From the NCBI GenBank assembly GCA_026400375.1, contig JAPLPG010000320.1, positions 1 to 40,500 on the forward strand: DNA of 40,500 nt. The letters are read 5' to 3'. This DNA comes from Novosphingobium sp. (GTDB lineage Bacteria; Pseudomonadota; Alphaproteobacteria; Sphingomonadales; Sphingomonadaceae). Made by a program: the position numbers and the translations under genes. The notes under the pieces are model-generated. The model was not told the origin of the DNA. It worked only from the letters and a program-made list of their open reading frames with translations, and did not search any database. This document shows, in pieces, positions 6,896 to 15,295 of the stretch; within the stretch, counting starts at the first letter, position 1; each line of letters begins with the position of its first letter.

Positions 6896-9559
6896 ATGAG
6901 TGCATACGTATTCCACTTCGGCGGTGGCGCCGTCTCTTCCGACCCGCGCGCCAAGGACAAGACGATTGCTGGCGGCAAGGGCGCGAACCTTGCGGAAATG
7001 GCCGGGATCGGCCTGCCGGTGCCCCCGGGCTTCACCATCAGCACCGAAGTCTGCACCGCCTACAACGCCAGCGGCAAGACCTTTGACGATGCCCTGCGCG
7101 CAGGCGTTGCCGCCGGCGTTGCGCACATCGAACAGGCCACCGGCCGCACGTTTGGCGATGCGGCAAACCCGCTCCTGGTCTCGGTCCGCTCCGGCGCGCG
7201 CGTCTCGATGCCGGGCATGATGGACACCGTCCTCAACCTCGGCCTCAACGATGAAACGATCCAGGGGCTTGCCGCAGGCTCCGGCGATCCGCGCTTTGCG
7301 TGGGACAGCTACCGCCGCTTCATCCAGATGTATTCCGACGTGGTGCTGGGCCTCGATCATCACCGGTTCGAAGACGCGCTGGAAATCGTCAAGGAAGACA
7401 ACGGCTTCTTCAACGATGTAGAGCTGACGGCCGAACACTGGCAGGCGCTGGTCGGAGAGTACAAGGCGATCGTGGCAGACCAGCTGGGCCGCCCGTTCCC
7501 GCAGGACGTTCACGAACAGCTGTGGGGTGCCATCGGCGCGGTGTTCGATTCGTGGGAATCTGATCGCGCCAAGGTTTACCGCAAGCTCAACGACATACCT
7601 GCCGACTGGGGCACTGCCGTCAACGTGCAGGCGATGGTCTTCGGAAACATGGGCGAAACTTCGGCGACCGGCGTTGCCTTCACCCGCGATCCGGCCACCG
7701 GTGAGCGCGCCTATTACGGCGAATGGCTGGTCAACGCGCAGGGCGAAGACGTGGTGGCGGGCATCCGCACCCCGCAATACCTGACCAAGGCCGCGCGTGA
7801 GCGGGCCAATGCCAAGCCGCTGTCGATGGAAGAGGCCATGCCCGGCGCCTATGCCGAATTGGCCGCCGTGTTCGATCTGCTGGAAAAGCACTATCGCGAC
7901 ATGCAGGACATCGAATTCACCGTCGAACAGGGCAAGCTGTGGATGCTGCAGACCCGTTCGGGCAAGCGCACCGCCAAGGCCGCGCTGAAGATGGCGGTGG
8001 ACATGGTCGGCGAAGGCCTGATCGACGAGGCGACCGCGATCCGCCGCATCGATCCTATGGCGCTGGACCAGTTGCTGCACCCCACGCTCGATCCCAAGGC
8101 GGTGCGCGATGTGCTGACCAAGGGGCTGCCGGCATCGCCCGGTGCGGCTTCGGGTGCGGTGGTGTTCGATGCCGATACCGCGCAGTTGCTGGCCGAACGC
8201 GGCGATTCGGTGATCCTGGTGCGCGTGGAAACCAGCCCTGAAGACATTCACGGCATGCACGCGGCCAAGGGCATCCTGACGGCACGCGGCGGCATGACCA
8301 GCCACGCAGCGGTGGTGGCGCGCGGCATGGGGCGTCCTTGCGTTTCGGGCGCTTCGGCGCTGTCGATCGACATGGCCAGCCGCACCGCGAAGATTGGCGG
8401 TCGTGACATCAAGGAAGGCGATGTCATCACGCTCGATGGATCGAACGGCGATGTGATGGCGGGCAAGGTCGCCACGGTCGAACCGGAACTGGTCGGCGAT
8501 TTCGGCACGCTTATGGTCTGGGCGGACAAGCACCGCCGCATGAAGGTGCGCACCAACGCCGAAACCCCGCTTGACTGCCAGGTTGCGCGCCAGTTCGGGG
8601 CCGAGGGCATCGGCCTGTGTCGCACCGAGCACATGTTCTTCGAAGCCGGGCGCATCAGTGCGGTGCGCCAGATGATCCTGGCCGATGACGAAGCCGGGCG
8701 CCGCACGGCGCTGGCCAAGCTGCTGCCCGAACAGCGCAGCGATTTCCAATCAATCTTCGAGGTCATGGCCGGTCTGCCGGTCACGATCCGCCTGCTCGAT
8801 CCGCCGCTGCACGAATTCCTGCCGCATGCCGATGCCGAATTTGCCGAACTGGCCGAAGTGACCGGCCTTGGCGTCGATCACCTGAAGCGCCGCGCCGGGG
8901 AGCTGCACGAATTCAACCCGATGCTGGGCCATCGCGGTTGCCGTCTGGGCATCACCTTCCCGGAAATCTACGAGATGCAGGCCCGCGCGATCTTTGAAGC
9001 GGCCTGCGACGTGGCCGACCAGAGCGGCGATGCGCCGATTCCCGAAGTGATGATCCCGCTGGTCGCCACGCGCAAGGAACTGGAAATCCTGCGCGCGCTG
9101 GTGGACCGCGTGGCGCTGGAAGTCTTCGCCGAGAAGGGCCGCACGCTGGAATACATGGTCGGCACGATGATCGAACTGCCGCGCGCCGCGCTGATGGCGG
9201 GCGAGATTGCGCAGGAGGCGAGGTTCTTCTCGTTCGGCACCAATGACCTGACCCAGACCACGCTGGGCGTCAGCCGCGACGATGCGGCGCGGTTCCTCAA
9301 TCCTTACGTCGATCAGGGCATCTATCCGCGCGACCCGTTCGTCAGCCTCGACATCGAGGGCGTCGGCCAGCTGGTGGAACTGGCGGCGGAGCGCGGACGC
9401 AAGACGCGCCCCGATCTGAAGCTCGGCATCTGCGGCGAACACGGCGGCGATCCGGCGAGCATCGCGTTCTGCGAGAAGACCGGCCTCGATTACGTTTCGG
9501 CCAGCCCGTATCGCGTGCCGATTGCACGCCTTGCGGCAGCGCAGGCGGCGCTGGGGTGA
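6896..9559 (+). CDS. ppdK: Pyruvate, phosphate dikinase
   Basis: Interconverts pyruvate + ATP + phosphate and phosphoenolpyruvate + AMP + pyrophosphate in the cytoplasm, linking pyruvate to gluconeogenesis or to PPi-driven glycolysis. The 887-residue length is typical. Domains in order: N-terminal ATP-grasp nucleotide-binding region (GGGAVSSDPRAKDKTIAGGK at the start, SVRSGARVSMPGMMDT near residue 103); central swivelling domain with the phospho-histidine in GGMTSHAAVVARGMG (His about 470); C-terminal PEP/pyruvate TIM barrel (GLCRTEHMFFE, FGTNDLTQ) ending with the catalytic cysteine in GICGEHGGDP (Cys about 846). ATG 6896 follows AGGGAG with a long spacer. It reads in the same direction as glyQS after a hairpin and may have its own promoter. 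Confidence 0.97.
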   Translation: MSAYVFHFGGGAVSSDPRAKDKTIAGGKGANLAEMAGIGLPVPPGFTISTEVCTAYNASGKTFDDALRAGVAAGVAHIEQATGRTFGDAANPLLVSVRSGARVSMPGMMDTVLNLGLNDETIQGLAAGSGDPRFAWDSYRRFIQMYSDVVLGLDHHRFEDALEIVKEDNGFFNDVELTAEHWQALVGEYKAIVADQLGRPFPQDVHEQLWGAIGAVFDSWESDRAKVYRKLNDIPADWGTAVNVQAMVFGNMGETSATGVAFTRDPATGERAYYGEWLVNAQGEDVVAGIRTPQYLTKAARERANAKPLSMEEAMPGAYAELAAVFDLLEKHYRDMQDIEFTVEQGKLWMLQTRSGKRTAKAALKMAVDMVGEGLIDEATAIRRIDPMALDQLLHPTLDPKAVRDVLTKGLPASPGAASGAVVFDADTAQLLAERGDSVILVRVETSPEDIHGMHAAKGILTARGGMTSHAAVVARGMGRPCVSGASALSIDMASRTAKIGGRDIKEGDVITLDGSNGDVMAGKVATVEPELVGDFGTLMVWADKHRRMKVRTNAETPLDCQVARQFGAEGIGLCRTEHMFFEAGRISAVRQMILADDEAGRRTALAKLLPEQRSDFQSIFEVMAGLPVTIRLLDPPLHEFLPHADAEFAELAEVTGLGVDHLKRRAGELHEFNPMLGHRGCRLGITFPEIYEMQARAIFEAACDVADQSGDAPIPEVMIPLVATRKELEILRALVDRVALEVFAEKGRTLEYMVGTMIELPRAALMAGEIAQEARFFSFGTNDLTQTTLGVSRDDAARFLNPYVDQGIYPRDPFVSLDIEGVGQLVELAAERGRKTRPDLKLGICGEHGGDPASIAFCEKTGLDYVSASPYRVPIARLAAAQAALG

Positions 9560-9578
9560 CCTTTGATTACCCTTGCAT

Positions 9579-9654
9579 CCCCGCGTAGGCGGGGACCTCG
9601 GGCGGTTTACGCCGAGGTTCCTTACACGGCATGAGGCCCCCGCCTTCGCGGGGG
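9579..9654. repeat. REP-like inverted hairpin pair downstream of ppdK
   Basis: The left hairpin is CCCCGC-GTAG-GCGGGG (9579-9594), the right is CCCCCGC-CTTC-GCGGGGG (9637-9654). The reverse complement of the right matches the left except in the loop (GAAG versus GTAG), so they are an inverted pair. Between them ACCTCG (9595-9600) pairs with CGAGGT (9613-9618). It lies between the converging ppdK and methyltransferase genes and could also damp read-through. Confidence 0.75.
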
Positions 9655-9694
9655 AGCAAGCTTCGTGTTGGCAATTTTCTGGATTAACCTATTT

Positions 9695-9720
9695 GGAATG
9701 TTTCTCCGGGGAAACATTCC
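9695..9720. terminator. Perfect 10-bp hairpin between convergent genes
   Basis: Arms GGAATGTTTC and GAAACATTCC surround TCCGGG. It stands 22 bp beyond the stop of the leftward methyltransferase and 136 bp beyond ppdK. There is no T-run on either side, so it is a terminator-like structure or mRNA 3'-end stabiliser, not a textbook intrinsic terminator. Confidence 0.5.
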
Positions 9721-9741
9721 AACGTGGCTGGACTTGACTGG

Positions 9742-10533
9742 TCAGAACTTCGGGGGCCGCAGAGCCTTTGCCCAGCCGCTAAGCGTCAGGATTTCGAAGC
9801 GTTCGGTCACCTTGCCGTCCGCGTCGGCGCGCGCGGCAAATGCCGCCTTGGCGCGGGCGAGGCTCGTCTTGGTCAGCGGTGTGCCGGGCCGGGCCAGGCA
9901 GTTGCCCAGGCCTTGCGCGCGCAAGTCTGCGATCATCCCTTCCATCGAGCGGAAGCGGACGTCGATGTGGTGGCTGTCGACCACCGGATCGGCAAAGCCC
10001 GCGCGTTGGAGCAATTGCCCGCCAGCACGCACATCGACCATCGGATGCACGCGCGGGGAAGGGCGTTCGCCATCGGCCTCGAGCATGATCGCCCGCAGTG
10101 ACGGCAGTGATCCGGCAGCCATGAAACTGGCGATCATCAACCCGCCATCGGCCAGCGCGCGGCGCAAGTGCACGAGTGCGCCGGGCAGGTCGTTCACCGT
10201 GTCGAGCGTGCCGAGACTGGCAATGAAATCAAAGCCTTGCACGAAGGGATAGGGCGCTTCCTCGTCCAGCGGAGTGACGCCAAGCGCAGGATCGTGGCAT
10301 TCCACCGTGCAGCCCGCGGTCCGCAGCGCTGCAGCGAGGGTCCCGCTCCAATCGCCGACGATCAGCGCCCGCTTGGGCTCGTGGCGGAGAAAGGAGAGCC
10401 GGTCGAGAGCATCATCCACCATGTCGTCGATGATGAAGCGCGCGGCATCGGGCCGCTGCTGCAGCGAGGCGAGGCGTTGGCGCAGGGCTTTGCGCCGATT
10501 TGGCGCGAAAATAGTGGGGGGCGATGTGGCCAT
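9742..10533 (-). CDS. SAM-dependent methyltransferase, BioC/NDUFAF5-like
   Basis: A 263-residue class I methyltransferase. The start at ATG 10533 (M-A-T-S-P-P-T-I-F) is chosen because upstream in-frame sequence overlaps comF and is unconserved. The opening (FAPNRRKALRQR) matches the F-D-x4-R-R-x-R type N-terminus of BioC and NDUFAF5 proteins. The SAM-binding motif I is the degenerate LIVGDWSGTLAAAL near residue 57, and the core continues with the DFIASLGTLDTVNDLPGAL region and LADGGLMIASF. Eukaryotic NDUFAF5 acts in complex I assembly and BioC in biotin synthesis; which role applies here cannot be told. It is divergent from comF with 44 bp between starts. Confidence 0.8.
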   Translation of the reverse strand: MATSPPTIFAPNRRKALRQRLASLQQRPDAARFIIDDMVDDALDRLSFLRHEPKRALIVGDWSGTLAAALRTAGCTVECHDPALGVTPLDEEAPYPFVQGFDFIASLGTLDTVNDLPGALVHLRRALADGGLMIASFMAAGSLPSLRAIMLEADGERPSPRVHPMVDVRAGGQLLQRAGFADPVVDSHHIDVRFRSMEGMIADLRAQGLGNCLARPGTPLTKTSLARAKAAFAARADADGKVTERFEILTLSGWAKALRPPKF

Positions 10534-10577
10534 TTCCCGGCAGTGCCCGTGTTCGCGGGGATTGCCAAGGGGGATGG

Positions 10578-11363
10578 ATGTGCAAGGATCGCCCGGTGAC
10601 GCCGGCATCCGCATTGACCCCCGTGATCGACTTCGTGTTCCCCCCGCGCTGTCCGCTGTGTCGCGAACCGGTGGCCGCGCATGGCGGGCTGTGCCTGAAA
10701 TGCTGGGATACGCTGGCGGTGCCCTCGGGCACGTGCTGCACGCTGTGCCAGAGGCCGATGGGCGAAAGCCATAGCGGCGATGCCCAGCTGGTCTGCGCGC
10801 CCTGCATGGCCGAACCGCCAAAGCATGCCGGAATTGCCGCGGCAACGCTGTACAACGATTCCTCGCGCGCCCTGGTGCTGGCTTTCAAGCATGGGCGGCG
10901 AATCGGGCTGGCACCGATGATGGCGCGGATGATGCAGGTGCGCCTGCCGCCGCTGGAGGGGCGCTGGATCGTGGTGCCGGTGCCCTTGCACCGTTGGCGA
11001 CTGATGCGGCGGGGCTTCAACCAGTCGGCGCTGCTGGCCCGGGAGATCGCCAAGGCATCGCGACAGGATCTGGTGGTCGACGGCCTCGTGCGCCAGCGAC
11101 CGACGCCTTCGCTGGGTGGACTTGGCCGGAAGGCGCGGGCGAGGATTCTGGCAGGGGCAATCACCGCGCATGCCGGACGACTGGCGCGGATCAAGGGGGC
11201 CAATGTCCTGCTGGTCGATGACGTGATGACCAGCGGCGCGACGACCAATGCCTGCATCACGGCCTTGCGCAAGGCCGGAGCGGCGCAAGTGCGGATCGCC
11301 TGTTTCGCGCGCGTGCTGGATGAAGCGCTGGATGCGATACGCGAACCGGTTGGTCTAGCGTGA
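10578..11363 (+). CDS. comF: ComF family phosphoribosyltransferase-like protein
   Basis: A 261-residue protein. The N-terminus carries zinc-ribbon cysteine pairs (CPLCREP, CLKC, CCTLCQRP, CAPCM) and the C-terminus a type I phosphoribosyltransferase site, VLLVDDVMTSGATTNAC. This is the ComF/GntX architecture, involved in DNA uptake in competent bacteria and of unclear role elsewhere. ATG 10578 (M-C-K-D-R-P) follows AAGGGGG by about 5 bases; upstream in-frame sequence runs back into the methyltransferase start. The highly conserved VPVPLHRWRLMRRGFNQS block is present. Confidence 0.9.
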   Translation: MCKDRPVTPASALTPVIDFVFPPRCPLCREPVAAHGGLCLKCWDTLAVPSGTCCTLCQRPMGESHSGDAQLVCAPCMAEPPKHAGIAAATLYNDSSRALVLAFKHGRRIGLAPMMARMMQVRLPPLEGRWIVVPVPLHRWRLMRRGFNQSALLAREIAKASRQDLVVDGLVRQRPTPSLGGLGRKARARILAGAITAHAGRLARIKGANVLLVDDVMTSGATTNACITALRKAGAAQVRIACFARVLDEALDAIREPVGLA

Positions 11364-11833
11364 GTGCGAGGCTGGACAGGGGCCTTGCCGCCAAACGAAA
11401 CGCCCGGAACCTTGCAGTTCCGGGCGCCTTCGTGACGAATTTCTGTAAGCGTTCGCGTTATCCGCGATAGCGACGGTCCCCATACCGTCTCGCTCGTTCC
11501 CTCGTCTCTGGCAGACCTTGCGCGGCTTGTTCAAGCCTGCGGCAAAGGGACCTGCCGACCCCTCATTGCGTTTCCCTGAACGTTGGCGCTACGTCCATTA
11601 CCTGCCGCGACATTCGATCCATCTGATCGGACCGGATTGCCAGCAGGCCGTTCATGTGCAGTTCCCTCAAACCGCAATTGCTTCATTCCCGATTCATCTC
11701 CCGGACGAAAGTCTATTGTTGCCGGGGCGTAAATTTTGGCACTTTGTGTGGTTATCCTGCAACAAATCCGCCACATGCGAAAAGTCGGGAGTCGGCGGGG
11801 ATTCCCGCCCTGCAATGAAAGGCCCACACCACC
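11364..11833. other. 470-bp gap between comF and hisI
   Basis: No convincing protein gene is seen on either strand. It holds the hairpin at 11401-11426 and, to its right, several smaller inverted repeats, for example GACGGT/ACCGTC near 11475-11492 and GGCTTG/CAAGCC near 11523-11536. The right part (about 11700-11780) is less GC-rich and probably carries the hisI promoter, but no clear -35/-10 pair could be fixed. Confidence 0.5.
11401..11426 (-). terminator. Strong hairpin, T-rich tail on the minus strand
   Basis: A perfect 10-bp stem, CGCCCGGAAC with GTTCCGGGCG, around CTTGCA. On the minus strand it is followed by TTTCGTTT, resembling an intrinsic terminator for leftward transcription. On the plus strand it lies 38 bp after comF and is followed by CCTTCG, a poor terminator in that direction. 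Confidence 0.55.
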
Positions 11834-12217
11834 GTGTCCGGATCCGAAGAAACCACCCTTCGCGAGCAGGGTGCCGCGTTCATGCCCAGGTTCGATGCCA
11901 ACGGTTTGCTGACGGCGGTAGCGGTAGACCATGCCACGGGCGCGCTGCTGATGTTGGCGCACATGAATGCCGAGGCCGTGGACAGGACGCTGGAGACCGG
12001 ATTTGCGCACTTCTTTTCGCGATCGCGCGGGCGGCTGTGGATGAAGGGCGAGAGTTCGGGCCACGTGTTGAGGATCGTCGAAATTCGCGTGGATTGCGAT
12101 CAGGATGCGCTGGAGTTGCGGGTCGAGGCGGCGGGTCCGGCGTGCCATACGATGGCGCCATCGTGCTTCTATCGCCGCATCACCGCGACAGGGGGGCTGG
12201 AGCGCATCGCTGATTGA
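11834..12217 (+). CDS. hisI: Phosphoribosyl-AMP cyclohydrolase
   Basis: Third step of histidine biosynthesis: opens the purine ring of phosphoribosyl-AMP. The 127-residue length fits the stand-alone HisI family. Signatures: [39 protein letters not shown] with the substrate pocket, CDQDAL, and [14 protein letters not shown] whose cysteines ligate zinc. The start is GTG 11834 (V-S-G-S-E-E-T); the next in-frame ATG is Met17 (11882), which would remove part of a normal N-terminal region. It stands apart from other his genes here and is followed by the MerR gene. Confidence 0.95.
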   Translation: MSGSEETTLREQGAAFMPRFDANGLLTAVAVDHATGALLMLAHMNAEAVDRTLETGFAHFFSRSRGRLWMKGESSGHVLRIVEIRVDCDQDALELRVEAAGPACHTMAPSCFYRRITATGGLERIAD

Positions 12218-12219
12218 CG

Positions 12220-12230
12220 CTTACGTAAAG
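12220..12230. promoter_or_regulatory. Candidate MerR-type operator
   Basis: An 11-bp near-palindrome CTTACGTAAAG with the perfect core TTACGTAA lies 19 bp before the MerR-family start codon and just after a TTGACG at 12214. TTACGTAA-like sites are typical of LiuR-type MerR regulators of acyl-CoA catabolism. Autoregulation is inferred. Confidence 0.45.
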
Positions 12231-12248
12231 GTTAGTTAGCAAGGCGGC

Positions 12249-12716
12249 ATGTCTCAGCAAGCCGCCATCGCGACTCACGTCCGCTCCGGGCATACCGGCC
12301 ATCTTGACCAGCCCGACGCGCTGAGCCGTGACCAGTTCACCATCTCCGATCTTTCAGGCGAGTTCGGCGTTACGGCCCGTGCGCTCCGTTTCTACGAGGA
12401 CGAAGGGCTGATTGCGCCGGAGCGCATCGGCCTGTCGCGGATCTATTCCAAGCGTGACCGCGCCCGTCTGGCGTGGATCATGCGGGCCAAGAACGTCGGC
12501 TTCAGCCTCGCGGAAATCCGCGACATGATCGATCTTTACGACATGGGCGATGGCCGAGCCGAACAGCGGCGGGTGACCCTGGCCAAATGCCGGGAGCGGA
12601 TCGAAAATCTGCGCCGCCAACAGGCCGATATTGCTGCGACAATCGACGAGCTGACCAGCTTCGTCGATCTCGTCATCGCCAAGGAGCGGTCCGAAGGCCG
12701 GAATCCGGACGCCTAG
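12249..12716 (+). CDS. MerR family transcriptional regulator
   Basis: A 155-residue regulator. After a 30-residue unconserved leader comes the winged HTH: FTISDLSGEFGVTARALRFY, then EDEGLIAPERIGLSRIYSKR, followed by the dimerisation helix (RRVTLAKCRERIENLRRQQADI, residues about 112-135). There are no metal-binding cysteines, so an organic effector is more likely than a metal. It is followed after 30 bp by an acyl-CoA dehydrogenase in the same direction, the usual context for LiuR-like MerR proteins controlling branched-chain or fatty acyl-CoA breakdown. That role is inferred from context. Confidence 0.88.
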   Translation: MSQQAAIATHVRSGHTGHLDQPDALSRDQFTISDLSGEFGVTARALRFYEDEGLIAPERIGLSRIYSKRDRARLAWIMRAKNVGFSLAEIRDMIDLYDMGDGRAEQRRVTLAKCRERIENLRRQQADIAATIDELTSFVDLVIAKERSEGRNPDA

Positions 12717-12746
12717 GGCCAATACCGTTTAAAGGGACAGGACTAT

Positions 12747-14549
12747 ATGCCGATCTACACCGCGCCCACCCGCGACACCCGCTTTGTCGTCAACGAACTG
12801 ATCCGCCTTGAAAGCTATGGCAATCTGCCGGGCTTCGAAGCCGCCACGCCGGACATGACCGATGCGATCATCGAGGAAGCCGGGCGGTTCGTTTCCGAAG
12901 TGGTCGCGCCGCTGAACCTTTCGGGCGACAAGGAAGGTTGCACCCGCCATCCCGATGGCAGCGTGACCACGCCGAGCGGTTTCAAGGACGCCTATCGCCA
13001 GTATGTCGAAGGCGGGTGGGGCACGCTTTCGGCGCCGGAAGAATTCGGCGGGCAGGGCCTGCCGCACGTGATGGGCTTCATCATGGAAAAGTACCTCGCC
13101 ACGGCCAACCAGGCGTTCGCGATGTATCCGGGCCTTGCCAACGGCGCGATCTCGGCGATCCGTTCGAAGGGATCGCCCGAACAGCAGGCGATGTATCTGC
13201 CCAAGATGGTTTCGGGCGAATGGCTGGGCACCATGAACCTGACCGAACCGCATTGCGGCACCGATCTTGGCATGATCCGCACCCGTGCCGAGCCGCAGGC
13301 CGATGGCTCCTATGCCATCACCGGCACCAAGATCTTCATTTCGGCAGGCGACCATGACCTGACCGAGAACATCATCCATCTGGTGCTGGCCAAGACGCCC
13401 GGCGCGCCCGAATCGAGCAAGGGCATATCGCTGTTCATCGTGCCCAAGTTCATCGTCCATGCCGATGGCACGCTGGGCGAGAAGAATGGCGTGAGCGTGG
13501 GGTCCATCGAAGAAAAGATGGGCATTCACGGCAACGCCACCTGCGTGATGAACTACGACGGCGCCAAGGGCTGGATCGTGGGCGAGGAGAACAAGGGCCT
13601 TGCCGCAATGTTCATCATGATGAACGCGGCGCGTCTGGGCGTTGGCATGCAGGGCCTGGCACAGGCCGAAGTCGCCTATCAGAACGGGCTGGCGTATGCG
13701 CTGGACCGCCGCCAGGGCCGCGCGTTGACCGGGCCGGCCGAGCCTGAGCAGAAGGCCGATCCGATCATCGTCCACCCCGATGTGCGGCGCATGCTGATGG
13801 ATGCCAAGACCTTCATCGAAGGCATGCGGGCCTTGTGCCTGTGGGGCGCGTTGCAGGTGGATCTTTCGCACAAGGCGGCGACGCCTGAAGAGCGCCAGAT
13901 GGCCGACGATCTGATCAGCCTGCTGACCCCTGTGATCAAGGGCTATGGCACCGACATGGGCTACAAGATCGCCACCGACATGCAGCAGATCTGGGGCGGG
14001 CATGGCTACATCGCCGAAAACGGCATGGAGCAGTTCGTGCGCGATGCGCGGATCGCGATGATCTACGAAGGCACCAATGGCGTGCAGGCGATGGATCTTG
14101 CCGGGCGCAAGCTGGCACTCAACGGTGGGCGTGCGGTGCAGGCGCTGTTCGCGCTGATCGACGCCGAATGCGCCGAGGACAGTGCCGATGAAACGGTGAA
14201 GCTGGTCGCCGAGCGTCTGGCCAAGGCGGCGGGCGAAATGAAGGCCGCGACGATGTGGTTCATGCAGAACGCCATGACCAACCCCAACAATCTGGGGGCC
14301 GGGGCCTATGCCTACATGACGCTGACGGGCATCGTGTCGATCGGCCTGATGTGGCTGCGCATGGCCAAGGTTGCGGCCGCGGCGCTGGGCAATGGCGCCG
14401 ACGACAAGGCGTTCTACGAAGCCAAGCTGACCTGCGCACGGCATTGGGCCACGCGTGCCACCACCGAGGCGGGCGCGCTGCGCCGTGAAGTGGAAGCCGG
14501 GTGCGAAACGATCATGGCACTTTCGGCAGAGCAGCTGGCGATTGCCTGA
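12747..14549 (+). CDS. Acyl-CoA dehydrogenase, large (DmdC-like) type
   Basis: An FAD-dependent dehydrogenase of 600 residues that introduces a C2-C3 double bond into an acyl-CoA. The order is N-terminal helical domain, beta domain (MNLTEPHCGTDLGMIRTRA, GTKIFISAGDHD), helical domain with the active-site region IYEGTNGVQAMDLAGRKL (catalytic Glu in YEGTNG, about residue 439), and an extra C-terminal domain of about 120 residues. This long form includes DmdC, which acts on 3-methylmercaptopropionyl-CoA, and many uncharacterised alphaproteobacterial enzymes; the substrate cannot be assigned. RBS-like AAAGGGACAGGA precedes ATG 12747. Probably an operon with the MerR gene. Confidence 0.92.
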   Translation: MPIYTAPTRDTRFVVNELIRLESYGNLPGFEAATPDMTDAIIEEAGRFVSEVVAPLNLSGDKEGCTRHPDGSVTTPSGFKDAYRQYVEGGWGTLSAPEEFGGQGLPHVMGFIMEKYLATANQAFAMYPGLANGAISAIRSKGSPEQQAMYLPKMVSGEWLGTMNLTEPHCGTDLGMIRTRAEPQADGSYAITGTKIFISAGDHDLTENIIHLVLAKTPGAPESSKGISLFIVPKFIVHADGTLGEKNGVSVGSIEEKMGIHGNATCVMNYDGAKGWIVGEENKGLAAMFIMMNAARLGVGMQGLAQAEVAYQNGLAYALDRRQGRALTGPAEPEQKADPIIVHPDVRRMLMDAKTFIEGMRALCLWGALQVDLSHKAATPEERQMADDLISLLTPVIKGYGTDMGYKIATDMQQIWGGHGYIAENGMEQFVRDARIAMIYEGTNGVQAMDLAGRKLALNGGRAVQALFALIDAECAEDSADETVKLVAERLAKAAGEMKAATMWFMQNAMTNPNNLGAGAYAYMTLTGIVSIGLMWLRMAKVAAAALGNGADDKAFYEAKLTCARHWATRATTEAGALRREVEAGCETIMALSAEQLAIA

Positions 14550-14560
14550 TTGATAATGGC

Positions 14561-14582
14561 GGGGAGGCGTTGCGGCCTCCCC
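14561..14582. terminator. Hairpin between convergent acyl-CoA dehydrogenase and hydrolase genes
   Basis: GGGGAGGC and GCCTCCCC form a perfect 8-bp stem around GTTGCG, placed 12 bp after the dehydrogenase stop and 4 bp before the hydrolase stop. There is no T-run. It probably serves both convergent transcripts. Confidence 0.5.
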
Positions 14583-14585
14583 GGA

Positions 14586-15290
14586 TCAGCCGAGAACCTC
14601 GTCCAGCAGGTCGATCAGCGCGCTCCAGCTCTGGCGGTCGGCGCTGGTGTCATAGCCGATGGCGGCCATGCCGCGCGCGTCGCTGCCGGGATCGGTGAAG
14701 CCGTGCTTCACGCCGCTGTAGCTGTGGAAGTGCCAGTTGGCGCCCGCTGCGTCCATCTCCTTCCAGAACGCGATGACCTGGGCGCGGGGCACCAGCGGAT
14801 CGGCATCGCCGTGGCAGATGAGGATGCGCGCCTTGACCGCGCCGGGCCGGGCCGGGGATTGCGTATCGAGCAGTCCGTGGAAGCTTGCCGCCAGCACGAT
14901 GTCGGCGCCACCGCGCGCCAGTTCGAGCGCGGCCTGTCCGCCCATGCAATAGCCGACTGCCGCCACCGGCAGTCCTTGCGCCTGGGGCAGGGCGTTCAGC
15001 GCCGACAGTCCGGCATGGAGGCGCTGGCGGTATCCTTCGGCGGTGGCGCGCAAGGCGCCGGACAGATCGCGCGCGTGATCGAAATCGCGCACCTGCTCGC
15101 CATAGAAGTCGGCGACGAAGGCAAGGTAGCCTTCATGCGCGAGCATCTGGGCGCGACGGACCATCGGGGCGGTGCTGTTCATGATGGTCGGCAAGACCAG
15201 CACGGCTGCCCGGGGAGCCCCCTCCGGCCTTGCCAGGAAGCCGGTGAGGGGGACATCGCCGTCGGCGTAATCGATCTGTTCCAGAGCCAA
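14586..15290 (-). CDS. Dienelactone hydrolase family protein
   Basis: A 234-residue alpha/beta hydrolase. The catalytic triad pattern of dienelactone hydrolases is visible: nucleophile Cys in VGYCMGGQAAL, Asp in CHGDADPLVP and His in KHGFTDPG. The family hydrolyses dienelactones in chlorocatechol degradation, but many members have other esters as substrates. No ATG fits; the likely start is TTG 15290 (L-A-L-E-Q-I-D-Y), five bases after the cysK stop, with GGAG eight bases upstream inside the end of cysK. Last gene of the leftward MFS-cysK-hydrolase run. Confidence 0.87.
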   Translation of the reverse strand: MALEQIDYADGDVPLTGFLARPEGAPRAAVLVLPTIMNSTAPMVRRAQMLAHEGYLAFVADFYGEQVRDFDHARDLSGALRATAEGYRQRLHAGLSALNALPQAQGLPVAAVGYCMGGQAALELARGGADIVLAASFHGLLDTQSPARPGAVKARILICHGDADPLVPRAQVIAFWKEMDAAGANWHFHSYSGVKHGFTDPGSDARGMAAIGYDTSADRQSWSALIDLLDEVLG

Positions 15291-15295
15291 CGCGC

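Noticed and set aside
6854..8749. A 631-codon leftward open frame
   Set aside because: Entirely antisense to ppdK, which has all catalytic motifs.
10534..10845. Upstream extension of the methyltransferase frame
   Set aside because: It overlaps the conserved zinc-ribbon coding part of comF on the other strand and lacks methyltransferase features.
11563..11655. A 30-codon leftward ORF (M-N-G-L-L-A-I-R-S-D) in the comF-hisI gap
   Set aside because: No clear ribosome binding site, very short, and not recognisable. Kept only as part of the gap description.
12729..14444. A 571-codon leftward open frame
   Set aside because: Antisense to the acyl-CoA dehydrogenase gene; no recognisable domains.
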